Positions 10,369 through 20,593 are shown, counted from the first letter of the stretch. The stretch is 64,000 nt of DNA from Paracoccus aminovorans (GCF_900005615.1 NZ_LN832559.1:162501-226500); one strand, 5' to 3'. Numbers and translations: made by a program. The notes: generated from the letters alone by a model not told the origin.

Positions 10369-10803
10369 ATGACCACCGTCTATGTCCTGAACGGCCCCAA
10401 CCTGAACCTGCTGGGACAGCGCCAGCCGGAAATCTATGGCAGCACCACGCTGGCCGACGTCGAGCGCGACTGCAAGACGCTGGGGGTCGAGCTGGGGCTG
10501 ACCGTCGACTTCTTCCAGTCGAACCACGAAGGCGCGATCATCGACAAGATCCACGAGGCCCGGCTGAAGGCCAAGGCCATCGTCATCAACCCCGCCGCCT
10601 TCACCCATACCTCGGTCGCGATCCTGGATGCGCTGAACACCTTCGACGGGCCGGTGATCGAGGTGCATATCTCGAACGTCCACAAGCGCGAAAGCTTCCG
10701 CCACCATTCCTATGTCAGCCTGCGCGCCGAGGGCGTGATCGCCGGCTTCGGCATCAACGGCTATCTGCTGGCGCTGCGTCAGGTCGCGAAGCTGGTGGGC
10801 TAG
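10369..10803 (+). CDS. aroQ: 3-dehydroquinate dehydratase, type II
   Basis: 144 residues, the usual type II length. It starts [20 protein letters not shown], which carries the active-site tyrosine loop region, followed by [23 protein letters not shown], and [18 protein letters not shown] with the catalytic histidine. It converts 3-dehydroquinate to 3-dehydroshikimate in the shikimate pathway. The preceding 273 bp (10096-10368), shared with the divergent envelope gene, hold no other recognisable gene. Confidence 0.97.
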   Translation: MTTVYVLNGPNLNLLGQRQPEIYGSTTLADVERDCKTLGVELGLTVDFFQSNHEGAIIDKIHEARLKAKAIVINPAAFTHTSVAILDALNTFDGPVIEVHISNVHKRESFRHHSYVSLRAEGVIAGFGINGYLLALRQVAKLVG

Positions 10804-11603
10804 GAGGCCGCGCCGGGCGGTTCCCAAAGGCCGCGCTCGCGGCGGAACCACTCGTAACAGGCGCCGTTGGCCGGCCCCCGGCCCTTGCCCTGCCAGGAAA
10901 ATTGCAGCAGCGCGTCGCGGCGGGCCACCCGGCGCTCGCCCGGCACCCTGCCTTCGGCATTCAGCCAGATCCTGACCCCGTTCAGCGCCAGGTTGCCCGA
11001 CAGCCAGGGATCGTCCACGGTCCAGAGCAGGTCGGGGATGTCGAAGGCGCTTTCCGGCATGAATTCCGGGCGCAGCAAGGCGCCGCCATAGCCCTTGAAC
11101 ACATCGACATGGCCCGATCGCAGCCAGGGCGAGGGCTTCGCCAGCCCCAGCGTTGCCAGCCGCAACAGCCGGTATCCCCAGCCCTTGCGGCGCGGCAGGG
11201 CGCGGGGCGTGGCGGTGCCGCCATAGCCGGGAACGAAGCCGCCCGCCTCGGCGATGACGCAATCGGGATGCGCGCGCTGCGCCGCCAGGAAGCGCGCGGT
11301 CCAGCCCCGATCATAGATGCGGTCGTCGTCGCACAGCAGCAACGCGCAATCCTGGCCGGCGCAATCGCGCACGGCCGGCAGGATCTTGGTCGCGGGGCCG
11401 TAATCCTCGTCGCTGCGGCAGAGGCTTACCCCTTGCGGTACCTCGGGCAGGCTGCCGTCCCAACCCGGAAAGCGGCGATAGCGCCGGGGAATGTAAAGCC
11501 GCACCTCGTCGGGCGGCACCTGCTGGTCCAGCACCGAGCGCAGCGTCGGCCCCAGCGCGGCAAAGCGGGAGGGAATCGAGGACAGGGTTACGACGAGTCT
11601 CAC
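10800..11603 (-). CDS. Glycosyltransferase-like protein (GT-A type)
   Basis: 267 residues starting [21 protein letters not shown], a nucleotide-sugar-binding-like first strand. A DDD cluster ([14 protein letters not shown]) sits where GT-A enzymes hold metal and sugar nucleotide. Later come [19 protein letters not shown] and [13 protein letters not shown], which resemble acceptor-side motifs. No transmembrane segment is seen. Donor and acceptor are unknown; ugd, 900 bp further on, makes UDP-glucuronate, but no direct link is shown. Its stop overlaps that of aroQ (convergent). Confidence 0.65.
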   Translation of the reverse strand: MRLVVTLSSIPSRFAALGPTLRSVLDQQVPPDEVRLYIPRRYRRFPGWDGSLPEVPQGVSLCRSDEDYGPATKILPAVRDCAGQDCALLLCDDDRIYDRGWTARFLAAQRAHPDCVIAEAGGFVPGYGGTATPRALPRRKGWGYRLLRLATLGLAKPSPWLRSGHVDVFKGYGGALLRPEFMPESAFDIPDLLWTVDDPWLSGNLALNGVRIWLNAEGRVPGERRVARRDALLQFSWQGKGRGPANGACYEWFRRERGLWEPPGAAS

Positions 11604-11749
11604 ACGGGATTTCCTGATCGGGGTGCTTCCCAGTCGCCCGCGGCCCGCCCGCGAACGGGCATGGGCCTGGGACGCCCGGTGCCGCCGGCCTATCCCGCGC
11701 CGGCTGACAGCAGGCTGACCCGCACCGTCAGGAAATTGTCAGGACCACC

Positions 11750-12352
11750 CTAGAACAGCCCGCGCCGCGCCAGTTCCACGCCCAGCGCCTCGGCCCCGGT
11801 GAACAGGATCGCATCCATGCCCAGCGCCCTGGCGCCCTCGACATTGGCCGGGCTGTCGTCGATGAAGATGCAGTCCCCGGCCTCCAGCCGGTTGCGGTCC
11901 ATCAGCAGGCGATAGATCGCCGGCATGGGCTTCAGCGCCCCCACCTGCCCCGAAACCAGGATGTCGCGGAACAGATCGCCCAGCCGCGGATGCAGATCCA
12001 GCGCATGGGGCCAGGTCTCGGCCGCCCAATTCGTCAGCGCGTACAGCGGCACGTCCCGCGCCAGCAGCGCCTCGGCGATCTCCCAGCTGCCGGGGACGGT
12101 CTTTTCGATGGTGACCGGAAAGCCCGCCAGATAGCCGGCCAGATGGCGCGCGTCGTCGCCATGGTCGGCGCGGGCGGCAGCCAGGCCTTCGGCGAAGCTG
12201 CGCCCGCCGTCCTGCAGCCGGTTCCAGGCGGCAAAGCCGATGCGGTCCATCCAGGCCTCGGCCTGGTGCCGCGTGGTGAAGACATCGGCGAATGCCAGGG
12301 CCGGGTCCCATTCGATCAGCACCCCGCCAAGGTCGAAGATCACGTTTTTCAT
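11750..12352 (-). CDS. HAD-superfamily hydrolase (subfamily IA, YihX-like)
   Basis: 200 residues. Motif I is [14 protein letters not shown], with the nucleophile Asp and Gly in place of the second Asp. Motif II is in [11 protein letters not shown], motif III is the Lys of [10 protein letters not shown], and motif IV is [14 protein letters not shown]. The helical cap lies between motifs I and II. Likely a small-molecule phosphatase (sugar phosphates in YihX) or dehalogenase; motifs alone do not decide. Confidence 0.88.
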   Translation of the reverse strand: MKNVIFDLGGVLIEWDPALAFADVFTTRHQAEAWMDRIGFAAWNRLQDGGRSFAEGLAAARADHGDDARHLAGYLAGFPVTIEKTVPGSWEIAEALLARDVPLYALTNWAAETWPHALDLHPRLGDLFRDILVSGQVGALKPMPAIYRLLMDRNRLEAGDCIFIDDSPANVEGARALGMDAILFTGAEALGVELARRGLF

Positions 12353-12511
12353 GGCCTGCCTCACATCGCCTCGGGCTCTTCTGCCGCCATCTAATCGCGA
12401 AAGGGCGCGTGATCCATGGCAAAGGCGCCGAAGCGCCGCCCGGACAAGCGGCCGCTTCTGCAAGGCCGAAACCCGTGCTAAGCCGGATCGGAACGCAGGA
12501 AGGCGGAACAG

Positions 12512-13678
12512 ATGACGATTGCGGTTGCCGGACTGGGCTATGTGGGCATGTCGATCGCGGTGTTGCTGGCACAGCATCACCAGGTCATGGCGCTGGACGT
12601 GGACGCGGCCCGCGTCGCCCAGGTCAACGCCCGCCGCTCGCCCATCGAGGATTCCGAGATCTCGGCCTGGCTGGCCGAAAAGCCGCTGAGGCTGCACGCG
12701 ACCGGCGATGCGGCCCAGGCGCTGGCCGGCGCGGAATTCGTGATCGTTGCCACGCCGACCAATTACGACCCACGCTCGAACCGCTTCGACACCTCCAGCG
12801 TCGAAAGCGTGATCGCGCTGGCCCGCCGCCATGCGCCGCAAGCCACCATCGTCGTCAAGTCCACCGTCCCCGTCGGCTTCACCCAGCGGATGCGGGACGA
12901 GACCGGCTATGCGGGCATCCTGTTCTCGCCCGAGTTCCTGCGCGAAGGCCGGGCGCTCCACGACAACCTGCATCCCTCGCGCATCGTCGTCGGCGACCAC
13001 GGCCCGGCGGCGCATCGCCTGGCCCGGCTGCTGGTCGAGGGCGCGATCCGCAAGGACATGCCGGTCCTCTTCACCGGCTCGACCGAGGCCGAGGCGATCA
13101 AGCTGTTCTCGAACACCTATCTCGCCATGCGCGTCGCCTATTTCAACGAGCTGGACAGCTATGCCGTGGCCCGCGGCCTCGACCCGCGCGAGATCATCGA
13201 GGGCGTGGGCCTCGATCCCCGCATCGGCGACCATTACAACAATCCCAGCTTCGGCTACGGCGGCTATTGCCTGCCCAAGGACACCAAGCAGTTGCTGGCC
13301 AATTACGACCAGGTGCCGCAAAGCCTGATCGCGGCGGTGGTGGACAGCAACCGCACCCGCAAGGATTTCATCGCCGAGGAGATCATCGCCCGCAAACCCC
13401 GGCTGGTCGGCGTCTATCGGCTGGTGATGAAGGCCGGTTCGGACAATTACCGCGACAGCTCGATCCAGGGCATCATGAAGCGGATCAAGGCCAAGGGCAT
13501 CCCCTGCATCGTCTATGAGCCGGTGCTGGCGCAGGACGATTTCTTCAACAGCCCGGTGGTGCGCGACCTCGATACCTTCAAGGCCCAGGCCGACCTGATC
13601 ATCGCCAACCGCCAATCGCCCGAACTGGCCGACGTTCAGGACAAGCTCTATACCCGCGACCTGTTCGGCCGGGACTGA
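12512..13678 (+). CDS. ugd: UDP-glucose 6-dehydrogenase
   Basis: 388 residues starting [21 protein letters not shown], a Rossmann NAD fold. [10 protein letters not shown] and [19 protein letters not shown] form the central domain. The catalytic cysteine is C253 in [15 protein letters not shown]. It oxidises UDP-glucose to UDP-glucuronate in two NAD-dependent steps, supplying acidic sugars for surface polysaccharides. At 388 residues it matches the short bacterial Ugd class. It is a single gene, divergent from the HAD hydrolase and followed by the thiamin riboswitch. Confidence 0.94.
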   Translation: MTIAVAGLGYVGMSIAVLLAQHHQVMALDVDAARVAQVNARRSPIEDSEISAWLAEKPLRLHATGDAAQALAGAEFVIVATPTNYDPRSNRFDTSSVESVIALARRHAPQATIVVKSTVPVGFTQRMRDETGYAGILFSPEFLREGRALHDNLHPSRIVVGDHGPAAHRLARLLVEGAIRKDMPVLFTGSTEAEAIKLFSNTYLAMRVAYFNELDSYAVARGLDPREIIEGVGLDPRIGDHYNNPSFGYGGYCLPKDTKQLLANYDQVPQSLIAAVVDSNRTRKDFIAEEIIARKPRLVGVYRLVMKAGSDNYRDSSIQGIMKRIKAKGIPCIVYEPVLAQDDFFNSPVVRDLDTFKAQADLIIANRQSPELADVQDKLYTRDLFGRD

Positions 13679-13729
13679 GCCGGGGTTGCAAAAGCCCGGC
13701 GCGGACCCTAGTGTCTGGCCACGACTCAT

Positions 13730-13818
13730 ACACTTGGGGGGCCCTGCACGGGGCTGAGAGGCGCGGGGCGCCGACCCATCGAACCTGATCCGGGTGATGC
13801 CGGCGTAGGGAAGGGTAG
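13730..13818 (+). promoter_or_regulatory. TPP riboswitch (THI element)
   Basis: Conserved core CTGAGA (13754-13759), then ACC, GAACCTGATCC and GGGTGATGCCGGCGTAGGGA, the near-invariant THI-box sequence. It lies about 80 nt upstream of thiD, at the head of the thiamin cluster. It should bind thiamin pyrophosphate and turn the operon down when thiamin is plentiful. The expression platform between 13819 and 13898 shows no clear T-run terminator, so control at translation initiation is plausible. Confidence 0.95.
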
Positions 13819-13898
13819 AGTGCCGCGGCAGGATCATCGACCCGCCGACAGCCCGTTCCCGCCCCCGCCGGTCCGCCCGCCACTTGGAAAGGCCGACC

Positions 13899-14720
13899 AT
13901 GCCGGGATCGCATCCCATCGCTTTGACCATCGCCGGCTCGGACAGCGGCGGCGGCGCCGGCATCCAGGCCGACCTCAAGACCTTCTCGGCGCTGGGGGTC
14001 TATGGCGCCTCTGTGATCACAGCGATCACCGCGCAGAACACCCGCACCGTCGCCGCGGTCGAACCCGTGTCCGCCGCCATGGTCACCGCGCAGATCGACG
14101 CCGTCTTCGGCGATCTGGAGGTGCGGGCGGTCAAGATCGGCATGGTCGGCGGCGCGGATGTGATCACGGCCGTCGCCGACCGTCTGGCGGCGCTGCTGGC
14201 GGACAATCCGGTGCCGGTGGTGCTGGATCCGGTCATGGTGGCGAAATCGGGCGATGCGCTGCTGGCGGAAGAGGCCGTCTCGGCGCTGCGCGAGCAACTG
14301 CTGCCCCTGGCGACGGTGCTGACCCCGAACCTGCCCGAGGCCGCGCGCCTTCTGGACCAAAATCCTGCCACCACGCCCGAGGAGATGCTGCGCCAGGGCG
14401 AGGCCTTGCAAGCCCTTGGCGCGACAAACGTGCTGATCAAGGGCGGCCATGGCAGCGGGGACAGCTGCACCGACCTGCTGGTCGGTCCTGATCCCCTGAC
14501 CCTGACCGCGCCGCGTCAGGCGACGCGAAACACCCACGGCACCGGATGCTCGCTGTCCTCGGCCATTGCGGCGGGGCTGGCGCAGGGGCTGACGGTCCCC
14601 GATGCGGTCGCGCAGGCCCATGGTTGGCTGCAAGGCGCCATCGCCCGCGCCGACGGGCTTTGCGTGGGGTTGGGCCACGGTCCGGTGCATCACTTCTACA
14701 AGATGTGGGACGAAAATTGA
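13899..14720 (+). CDS. thiD: Hydroxymethylpyrimidine/phosphomethylpyrimidine kinase
   Basis: 273 residues from the ATG at 13899, preceded by GGAAAGG. Motifs: [22 protein letters not shown] (substrate end), [13 protein letters not shown], and [15 protein letters not shown] with the anion hole and catalytic region. It phosphorylates HMP to HMP-P and HMP-PP for coupling by ThiE. First gene behind the TPP riboswitch, ending in a TTGA overlap with thiO. Confidence 0.96.
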   Translation: MPGSHPIALTIAGSDSGGGAGIQADLKTFSALGVYGASVITAITAQNTRTVAAVEPVSAAMVTAQIDAVFGDLEVRAVKIGMVGGADVITAVADRLAALLADNPVPVVLDPVMVAKSGDALLAEEAVSALREQLLPLATVLTPNLPEAARLLDQNPATTPEEMLRQGEALQALGATNVLIKGGHGSGDSCTDLLVGPDPLTLTAPRQATRNTHGTGCSLSSAIAAGLAQGLTVPDAVAQAHGWLQGAIARADGLCVGLGHGPVHHFYKMWDEN

Positions 14721-15694
14721 CCCGAATAACAATCCTTGGTGCGGGCGTCATGGGTCTTTGCATCGCCTCGGAACTGGCGGCGCGGGGGATGCCGTCGCGA
14801 CTTATCGATCCGGCGGGCAAGCCCGGGGCGCAGGCTTGCAGCTGGCGCGCCGGCGGCATGCTGGCCCCCTATTGCGAGGCCGAAAGCGCCGAACCGGCGG
14901 TGCTGCGCCTGGGGCTCGATGCGGCCGACTGGTGGCAGGCGCAGGGCGCCGAGGTCACGCGGCGCGGCACGCTGGTGTTGGCGCCCTCGCGCGACCGGGC
15001 CGAGCTGGACCGCTTCGCCCGCCTGACCCAGGCGCATCGGGCCGTGAACGGCGACGAAATTGCGGCGCTGGAGCCCGACCTGGCCGGCCGCTTTCCGCGC
15101 GGGCTGCATTTCGCCACCGAGGCGCATCTGGACCCGCGCGCCGCGCTGCTGACCCTGCGCGACCGGCTTCGGGCGCAGGGCGTCGCCATCGAAACCGAGG
15201 GCACGCCCACGGGCTTGGTCGTAGACGCGCGCGGTCTCGCGGCGCGGGACCAGCTTGCCGACCTGCGCGGCGTGCGCGGCGAGATGCTGGTGATCCGCTG
15301 CCCCGAGGTCGCCCTGACCCGCACCATCCGGCTGCTGCATCCGCGCATACCCCTATATCTTGTTCCGCGGGGGGATGGCATCTACATGATCGGCGCCACC
15401 ATGCTGGAAACCGGCGGCAAATACCGCGTCACCGCCCGCTCGGCGGTGGAAATGCTGTCCGCCGCCTATGCCCTGCATCCCGGCTTTGCCGAGGCCGAGA
15501 TCCTGGAACTCGGCGCCGATGCCCGCCCGGCATTTCCCGACAACCTGCCCCGCCTGCGCCGGCGCGGCGGCACGCTTTACGCAAACGGCCTTTACCGCCA
15601 CGGCTATCTTCTGGCCCCCGCCGTGGCCCGCATGGCCGCCGACTATCTTCTCGAGGGCCGGAAACCGGAGTTCATGGATGAAGATCACCCTTAA
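14717..15694 (+). CDS. thiO: Glycine oxidase ThiO (FAD-dependent)
   Basis: 325 residues with a TTG start overlapping the thiD stop (reading [19 protein letters not shown]). The N-terminal FAD fold GAGVMG is followed by [16 protein letters not shown], a typical ThiO sequence, and near the end by [17 protein letters not shown]. ThiO oxidises glycine to dehydroglycine for thiazole synthesis by ThiG. No ATG fits the N-terminus; the FAD motif is complete from the TTG. Confidence 0.92.
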   Translation: MTRITILGAGVMGLCIASELAARGMPSRLIDPAGKPGAQACSWRAGGMLAPYCEAESAEPAVLRLGLDAADWWQAQGAEVTRRGTLVLAPSRDRAELDRFARLTQAHRAVNGDEIAALEPDLAGRFPRGLHFATEAHLDPRAALLTLRDRLRAQGVAIETEGTPTGLVVDARGLAARDQLADLRGVRGEMLVIRCPEVALTRTIRLLHPRIPLYLVPRGDGIYMIGATMLETGGKYRVTARSAVEMLSAAYALHPGFAEAEILELGADARPAFPDNLPRLRRRGGTLYANGLYRHGYLLAPAVARMAADYLLEGRKPEFMDEDHP

Positions 15695-15875
15695 CGGAGC
15701 GCCGCACGACTTGGCCGGCCCGACCGTGCAGGACGCGCTGACCCAGATTGGGCTGGCCGAGGCCAAGGTGGCGACGGCGCTGAACGGCGCCTTCCTGCCC
15801 GCCGCCGCCCGGCCCGGCACCACGCTGAAGGATGGCGACGCGCTGGAAGTCGTGGCGCCGATGCAGGGGGGCTGA
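15678..15875 (+). CDS. thiS: Sulfur carrier protein ThiS
   Basis: 65 residues starting [12 protein letters not shown] and ending APMQGG. The C-terminal Gly-Gly is adenylated by ThiF and carries the thiocarboxylate used in thiazole formation. A ubiquitin-like beta-grasp pattern is evident. It overlaps the end of thiO by 17 bp. Confidence 0.94.
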   Translation: MKITLNGAPHDLAGPTVQDALTQIGLAEAKVATALNGAFLPAAARPGTTLKDGDALEVVAPMQGG

Positions 15876-15876
15876 G

Positions 15877-16641
15877 ATGCCGATCTTTTACGGAACCGAG
15901 GTCGCAAGCCCGCTGATGCTGGGCACGGCGCTTTACCCCTCGCCCGCGATCATGGCCGAGGCGTTCCGCGCCTCGCGCGCCGGCATCGCCACCGTCAGCT
16001 TGCGGCGCGAGGGCGGCGCCGGCCAGGATTTCCACCGCCTGATCAAGGAGCTGGGCATTCCCGTCCTGCCCAACACCGCCGGCTGCCATTCGGTGCGCGA
16101 AGCGGTGACCACCGCCCAGATGGCACGCGAGCTGTTCGGGACGCCCTGGATCAAGCTGGAGGTGATCCGCGACGACGACACGCTCTGCCCCGACGTGATC
16201 GCGCTGGTCGAGGCGGCGCGAATCCTGTCCGACGACGGCTTCCAGGTCTTTCCCTATTGCACCGAGGACCTGTCGGTCTGCGGCCGGCTGCTGGACGCGG
16301 GCTGCCAGGTGCTGATGCCCTGGGGGGCGCCCATCGGCTCGGGCCGGGGGCTGAACAACCCCTATGGCCTGCGCAGCCTGCGGGCGCATTTCCCCGATGT
16401 GCCGCTGGTGGTGGATGCCGGCATCGGCCTGCCCAGCCACGCGGCGCAGGCGATGGAACTGGGCTATGACGCCGTCCTGCTGAACACCGCCGTCGCCAAG
16501 GCCGGCGATCCGGTGGCGATGGCCCGGGCCATGGCGCTGGCGATCGAGGCCGGCCAGTTGGCCCATGGCGCGAACCCGATCGAGGCCCGCGACATGGCCG
16601 CGCCCTCGACCCCCCTGTTCGGCATGGCGGTGCTGGGATGA
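15877..16641 (+). CDS. thiG: Thiazole synthase ThiG
   Basis: 254 residues from the ATG at 15877, one base after the thiS stop. TIM-barrel enzyme joining deoxyxylulose 5-phosphate, dehydroglycine and ThiS thiocarboxylate. Motifs: [21 protein letters not shown] with the Schiff-base lysine, [14 protein letters not shown], and [19 protein letters not shown]. Confidence 0.97.
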   Translation: MPIFYGTEVASPLMLGTALYPSPAIMAEAFRASRAGIATVSLRREGGAGQDFHRLIKELGIPVLPNTAGCHSVREAVTTAQMARELFGTPWIKLEVIRDDDTLCPDVIALVEAARILSDDGFQVFPYCTEDLSVCGRLLDAGCQVLMPWGAPIGSGRGLNNPYGLRSLRAHFPDVPLVVDAGIGLPSHAAQAMELGYDAVLLNTAVAKAGDPVAMARAMALAIEAGQLAHGANPIEARDMAAPSTPLFGMAVLG

Positions 16642-17234
16642 GATTGCCGCGTTTCTACCCGATCTTCGACAGCAGCGACTGGCTGCGCCGCGCCCTGCCG
16701 CTGGGCGTGAAACTGGTGCAGATCCGCATCAAGGACCAGCCCGCGCCGCGGCTGCTGGGCGAACTGGCGCTGTGCCAGGAACTGTGCCGCGAACATGGCG
16801 CCACGCTGGTGGTCAACGATCACTGGCAGGCGGCCATCGACCTGGGCTGCGACTTCATCCACCTGGGGCAAGAGGACCTGGATACGGCCGACCTGCCCGC
16901 GATCCGCCGGGCCGGGCTGCGGCTGGGCATCTCGACCCACGACCACGCGGAACTGGACCGGGCGCTGGCGCAGCGGCCGGATTACATCGCCCTGGGACCG
17001 GTCTGGCCGACGATCCTGAAGAAGATGAAATGGGAACAGCAGGGGCTGGATCGGGTCCGCGAATGGCGCAAGCTGGTCGGCGCGACGCCCCTGGTCGCCA
17101 TCGGCGGCGTCACCCCGGACCGCGCGCGCGAAGCCTTTGCCGCCGGCGCCGACCTGGCCTCGGCGGTGACCGACATCACGCTGAACCCCGACCCCGAGGG
17201 CCGCATCCGCGAATGGCTGCGGGTGACGGCATGA
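16638..17234 (+). CDS. thiE: Thiamine-phosphate synthase
   Basis: 198 residues, TIM barrel. Motifs: [60 protein letters not shown], and [20 protein letters not shown]. It couples HMP-PP and thiazole phosphate to thiamin phosphate. At 198 residues it is slightly shorter than most ThiE. ATGA-type overlaps on both sides. Confidence 0.95.
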   Translation: MRLPRFYPIFDSSDWLRRALPLGVKLVQIRIKDQPAPRLLGELALCQELCREHGATLVVNDHWQAAIDLGCDFIHLGQEDLDTADLPAIRRAGLRLGISTHDHAELDRALAQRPDYIALGPVWPTILKKMKWEQQGLDRVREWRKLVGATPLVAIGGVTPDRAREAFAAGADLASAVTDITLNPDPEGRIREWLRVTA

Positions 17235-18205
17235 ATCGCTATGCCCGCCAGATGGTGCTGCCCGAAGTCGGTGCCGAAGGGCAGGAACGCATCGCGGCCG
17301 CCCATGTCCTGGTCGTCGGCGCGGGCGGGCTTGGCGTGCCGGTGCTGCAATATCTGGCCGGCGCCGGCATCGGCCGCATCACCCTGGTCGACCCCGACAC
17401 GGTCGAGGAATCGAACCTGCACCGCCAGCCGCTGTATCGGATGAAGGACATCGGCCAGCCCAAGGTCCGCGCCGCCGCGCTGGCCGTGGCCCGGCTGAAC
17501 CCGGCGGTGGAAATCGAGGCGCTGGTGGACCGCCTGACGCCGCTGAATGCGCCGGCGCTGATCGCGGCGGCGGATGTGGTGCTGGATTGCGCCGACAGCT
17601 ATGCCGCCAGCTACACGCTCTCGGACGCCTGCCTCGCGGCGGGCAAGCCGCTGATCTCGGCCTCGGCGCTGGGACTTTCGGGCTATGTCGGCGGCTTCTG
17701 CGGAGACAGGCGGAACGGAGGCGCCCCCAGCCTGCGCGCCCTGTTTCCCGACCCGCCCGACAGCGGTCAGACCTGCGCCACGGCGGGCGTGCTGGGCCCG
17801 GTGGTCGGCATGCTCGGCTGCATCCAGGCGCAGATGGCGTTGCGGCTGATCCTGGGCACGGAACCCTCGCCCCTGGGCGAGTTCGTCCGCCTGGACAGCA
17901 CCCGCTTCAGCCAGTTCCGCTTCGACACGGCGCCCGAGACCTATGGCCCGCGCTTCGTCGCGCGCGAGGAAATCGGCTCGGCCGATCTGGTCATCGACCT
18001 GCGCCCCGAGGACGAGGCGCCGCGCAAGGCCACCCCGCAGGCTCTGCGCATTCCCGGCTACGGCGCCACCGGACCGCTGCCCGAACCCGGCCGGCGCGTG
18101 GTGCTGGCCTGCCGCTCGGGCCTGCGCTCCTGGCGCGCCGCCGACGCGCTGTCCCGCCGCTGGGACGGCGAGATCACCCTTCTAGCCCTTGGAGACGACG
18201 CCTGA
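17231..18205 (+). CDS. thiF: ThiF/MoeB-type adenylyltransferase with C-terminal rhodanese-like domain
   Basis: 324 residues. An E1-like adenylating domain comes first (RYARQMVLPEVGAEGQERI, VLVVGAGGLGVPVLQYLAGAG, VDPDTVEESNLHRQ, VLDCADSYAASY). From about residue 250 a short rhodanese-like segment follows (LVIDLRPEDE ... VVLACRSGLRSWRAADAL), whose CRSGLRS loop carries the sulfur-accepting cysteine. The usual CxxC zinc pairs of MoeB are absent or reduced. It activates the ThiS C-terminus, and the rhodanese part may transfer sulfur directly to it, avoiding a separate ThiI-type donor. Confidence 0.92.
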   Translation: MNRYARQMVLPEVGAEGQERIAAAHVLVVGAGGLGVPVLQYLAGAGIGRITLVDPDTVEESNLHRQPLYRMKDIGQPKVRAAALAVARLNPAVEIEALVDRLTPLNAPALIAAADVVLDCADSYAASYTLSDACLAAGKPLISASALGLSGYVGGFCGDRRNGGAPSLRALFPDPPDSGQTCATAGVLGPVVGMLGCIQAQMALRLILGTEPSPLGEFVRLDSTRFSQFRFDTAPETYGPRFVAREEIGSADLVIDLRPEDEAPRKATPQALRIPGYGATGPLPEPGRRVVLACRSGLRSWRAADALSRRWDGEITLLALGDDA

Positions 18206-19146
18206 TGAAACATCTGCCCCTTGCCGCCGCCTTCGTCCTGCTGGCCCAGCCCGTGCTGGCTCAGGACAAGGTCACGCTGATGCTGGACTGGTTCGTGAAC
18301 CCCGACCACGCCCCGATCGTCGTCGCACAGGAGAAAGGCTTCTTCAAGGACGAGGGGCTGGAGGTCGAGGTCGTCGCCCCCGCCGATCCCGCCGATCCGC
18401 CGAAGCTGGTCGCCGCCGGCAAGGCCGATTACGCCATCAGCTACCAGCCCCAGCTGCATCTGCAGGTGCATGAGGGGCTGCCGCTCAAGCGCGTCGGCAC
18501 GCTGGTCGCGACGCCGCTGAACTGCCTGATGGTCAAGGCCGACGGCCCGGTGCAAGAGATCGCCGACCTCAAGGGCAGGAAGATCGGCTATTCCGTCTCG
18601 GGCGTCGAGGAAGCGCTGGTCGGCCAGATCCTCAAGACCGCCGGCCTGACCATGCAGGATGTCGAGATGGTCAACGTGAACTGGTCGCTGTCGCCGGCGC
18701 TGATCGCCGGCCAGGTCGACGCCACGATCGGCGGCTATCGCAATTTCGAGCTGACGCAGATGCGGCTGGAGGGCGCCGAGGGCCGGTGCTTCTTCGTCGA
18801 GGAACAGGGCGTGCCGACCTATGACGAGCTGATCTTCATCGCCAATCCCGAACGCATGGACCCGGACCGCACCCGCCGCCTGCTGCACGCGGTCGAACGC
18901 GGCGCGCAATATATGGTCAACCACCCGGACGAGGCCTGGGAATTGTTCTCGGCCACCGCGCCCGATCTCAAGGACGAGCTGAACGCCGAGGCGTGGAAAG
19001 AGACGCTGCCGCGCTTCTCGCAATCGCCGGCGGCGCTGGACCAGGGCCGCTATGCGCGGTTCGAGCAGTTCCTGCATCAGGCCGGGCTGATCGACGCGGT
19101 GCTGCCGGTCGGCGATCTCGCCATCGACGTGGGGGCGGCGCAATGA
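18205..19146 (+). CDS. thiY: ABC transporter substrate-binding protein for thiamin pyrimidine (ThiY-like)
   Basis: 313 residues with a signal peptide (MKHLPLAAAFVLLAQPVLAQ), then a NMT1/ThiY-like binding fold (VTLMLDWFVNPDHAPIVVAQEKGFF, DYAISYQPQLHLQ). It likely captures formylaminopyrimidine or HMP-type thiamin breakdown products in the periplasm. It lies directly before tenA and the ATPase and permease genes (thiZ, thiX), coupled by one-base TGATG overlap to thiF and a 4-bp overlap to tenA. Confidence 0.88.
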   Translation: MKHLPLAAAFVLLAQPVLAQDKVTLMLDWFVNPDHAPIVVAQEKGFFKDEGLEVEVVAPADPADPPKLVAAGKADYAISYQPQLHLQVHEGLPLKRVGTLVATPLNCLMVKADGPVQEIADLKGRKIGYSVSGVEEALVGQILKTAGLTMQDVEMVNVNWSLSPALIAGQVDATIGGYRNFELTQMRLEGAEGRCFFVEEQGVPTYDELIFIANPERMDPDRTRRLLHAVERGAQYMVNHPDEAWELFSATAPDLKDELNAEAWKETLPRFSQSPAALDQGRYARFEQFLHQAGLIDAVLPVGDLAIDVGAAQ

Positions 19147-19811
19147 GCTACGGCCGCGCATTCGCCCTGTGGCGCGCGGCGGCGCCGGACTGGGACGCCT
19201 ATGCCCGCCATGCCTTCGTCGAAGGGCTCAAGGACGGCACCCTGCCCCGGTCGGCGTTCCTGACCTACCTGGTGCAGGACTACCTGTTCCTGATCCAGTT
19301 CAGCCGCGCCTGGGCCCTGGCCGTGGTCAAGGCCGGCGATCTGGACGAGATGCGGGCCTGTGCCGCCACGGTGCATGTGCTTCTGGACCACGAGATGTCG
19401 CTGCATGTCCGCACCTGCGCCGAGGCCGGCATCGACACGGCCGCGATGCTGCGCACGCCCGAGGCGATCACCAACATCGCCTATACCCGCTATGTGCTGG
19501 ATGCCGGACTTTCCGGCGACTTCCTGGACCTCCTGGCGGCACTGATGCCCTGCGTGCTGGGCTATGGCGAAATCGGGCTGCGCCTGGCCCGCGAGGCCGC
19601 GCCCGACACGCCTTACCGGGACTGGATCGACACCTATGCCGGCGCCGACTACCAGGAGGCCTGCCGCCAGGCCGGCGCGCTGGTGGATGGCGCGCTGCGC
19701 AAGCGGCTGGGCGAGGGCTTCGACGAAAGCCCCCGCTGGGCGGTGCTGACCGACCGCTTCGCCACCGCCACCCGGCTCGAAGCCGGCTTCTGGAGCCTGG
19801 GCACGGCATGA
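19143..19811 (+). CDS. tenA: Aminopyrimidine aminohydrolase / thiaminase II family (TenA)
   Basis: 222 all-helical residues. Motifs: FVEGLKDGTLPRSAFLTYLVQDYLFL and LLDHEMSLH. LMPCVLGYGEIG contains the cysteine equivalent to the TenA nucleophile. It hydrolyses aminomethyl-pyrimidine from degraded thiamin to HMP. Location between the binding protein and ATPase of the pyrimidine transporter supports a salvage role. Confidence 0.93.
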   Translation: MSYGRAFALWRAAAPDWDAYARHAFVEGLKDGTLPRSAFLTYLVQDYLFLIQFSRAWALAVVKAGDLDEMRACAATVHVLLDHEMSLHVRTCAEAGIDTAAMLRTPEAITNIAYTRYVLDAGLSGDFLDLLAALMPCVLGYGEIGLRLAREAAPDTPYRDWIDTYAGADYQEACRQAGALVDGALRKRLGEGFDESPRWAVLTDRFATATRLEAGFWSLGTA

Positions 19812-20593
19812 CGGCCCAGGTCCGGGGCCAGGCCTGGGTCGAACAGGCGCCGCTCTTCGCGCCGATCGACCTGACGCTCGCACCCGACAGCTGGACCTGC
19901 CTGCTGGGCCCCTCGGGCGTGGGCAAGTCGACGATCCTGCGGCTGATCGCCGGGCTGGAAACCGGCGCCCGCTTCCAGGGCGAGGTGAACCGGGACCAGC
20001 CCGTGGCGCTGATGGCGCAGGACCCAGGCCTGATCCCCTGGCTCGACGTGACCGGCAACGTCACGCTGGGCGCCCGCCTGCGCGGGACCTCGCGCGCTTC
20101 TTTTGTGCCGAAATATCCCGGGGGGCGCGAGGCCGACCCCGTCGAGGGGTCGGCCTCGCGGGGGGCAGAGCCCCCCTCGGACCCCGCCGCCCGCGCAGCG
20201 CATCTCATCGAGGCGGTGGGCCTCGCGGACCGCTCCCATCACCTGCCGGCCAGGCTTTCGGGCGGCCAGCGCCAGCGCGTCGCCCTGGCCCGCACACTGT
20301 TCGAGGATCGGCCGCTGGTGCTGCTCGACGAACCCTTCTCGGCGCTCGACGCCCGCACCCGGGCCCAGATGCAGGACCTGTCCGCGCGGCTGCTGGACGG
20401 GCGCACGGTGCTGCTGGTCACCCATGACCCGGCCGAGGCGGCGCGGCTCGGCGACCGCATCCTGCTGTTGCGCGAGGACGGGCTCAGCGAATGGCCCGTC
20501 CCCGGCCCGCGCCCGAAAGGCGCCGCCCGCCCCTATGACGCCCCCGAAGTGCTGCAATCCCAGGCCGGGCTGATGCGGGGAATGATGGCATGA
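19808..20593 (+). CDS. thiZ: ABC transporter ATP-binding protein (ThiZ-like) with in-frame palindromic insert
   Basis: 261 residues. Walker A LLGPSGVGKST, Q-loop ALMAQDPGLIPW, signature LSGGQRQRVALARTL, Walker B LVLLDEPFSALD and switch His in LLVTHDPAEA are all present. About 30 residues (SFVPKYPGGREADPVEG and following, near positions 97-125) are unexpected between Q-loop and signature; they are encoded by a palindromic repeat (20093-20176). The insert falls in the helical subdomain and keeps the frame. The protein should energise uptake of thiamin pyrimidine precursors with ThiX and ThiY, if the insert is tolerated. Confidence 0.9.
   Translation: MTAQVRGQAWVEQAPLFAPIDLTLAPDSWTCLLGPSGVGKSTILRLIAGLETGARFQGEVNRDQPVALMAQDPGLIPWLDVTGNVTLGARLRGTSRASFVPKYPGGREADPVEGSASRGAEPPSDPAARAAHLIEAVGLADRSHHLPARLSGGQRQRVALARTLFEDRPLVLLDEPFSALDARTRAQMQDLSARLLDGRTVLLVTHDPAEAARLGDRILLLREDGLSEWPVPGPRPKGAARPYDAPEVLQSQAGLMRGMMA
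20093..20176 (+). repeat. Palindromic repeat, copy 2, inserted in frame in thiZ
   Basis: The head CGCTTCTTTTGTG..AAATATCC..GGGGGGCG matches the intergenic copy at 7838-7891. It is followed by a perfect 15-bp inverted repeat (20126-20140 with 20146-20160, loop GTCGA) and a second hairpin (six G, CAGAG, six C; 20160-20176). It is translated as part of the ATPase and has no stop codon in that frame. Confidence 0.8.

Noticed and set aside
11750..13978. 742-residue minus-strand open frame as one protein
   Set aside because: Only the last 200 residues form a real protein (HAD hydrolase); the upstream part is antisense to ugd and the riboswitch region.
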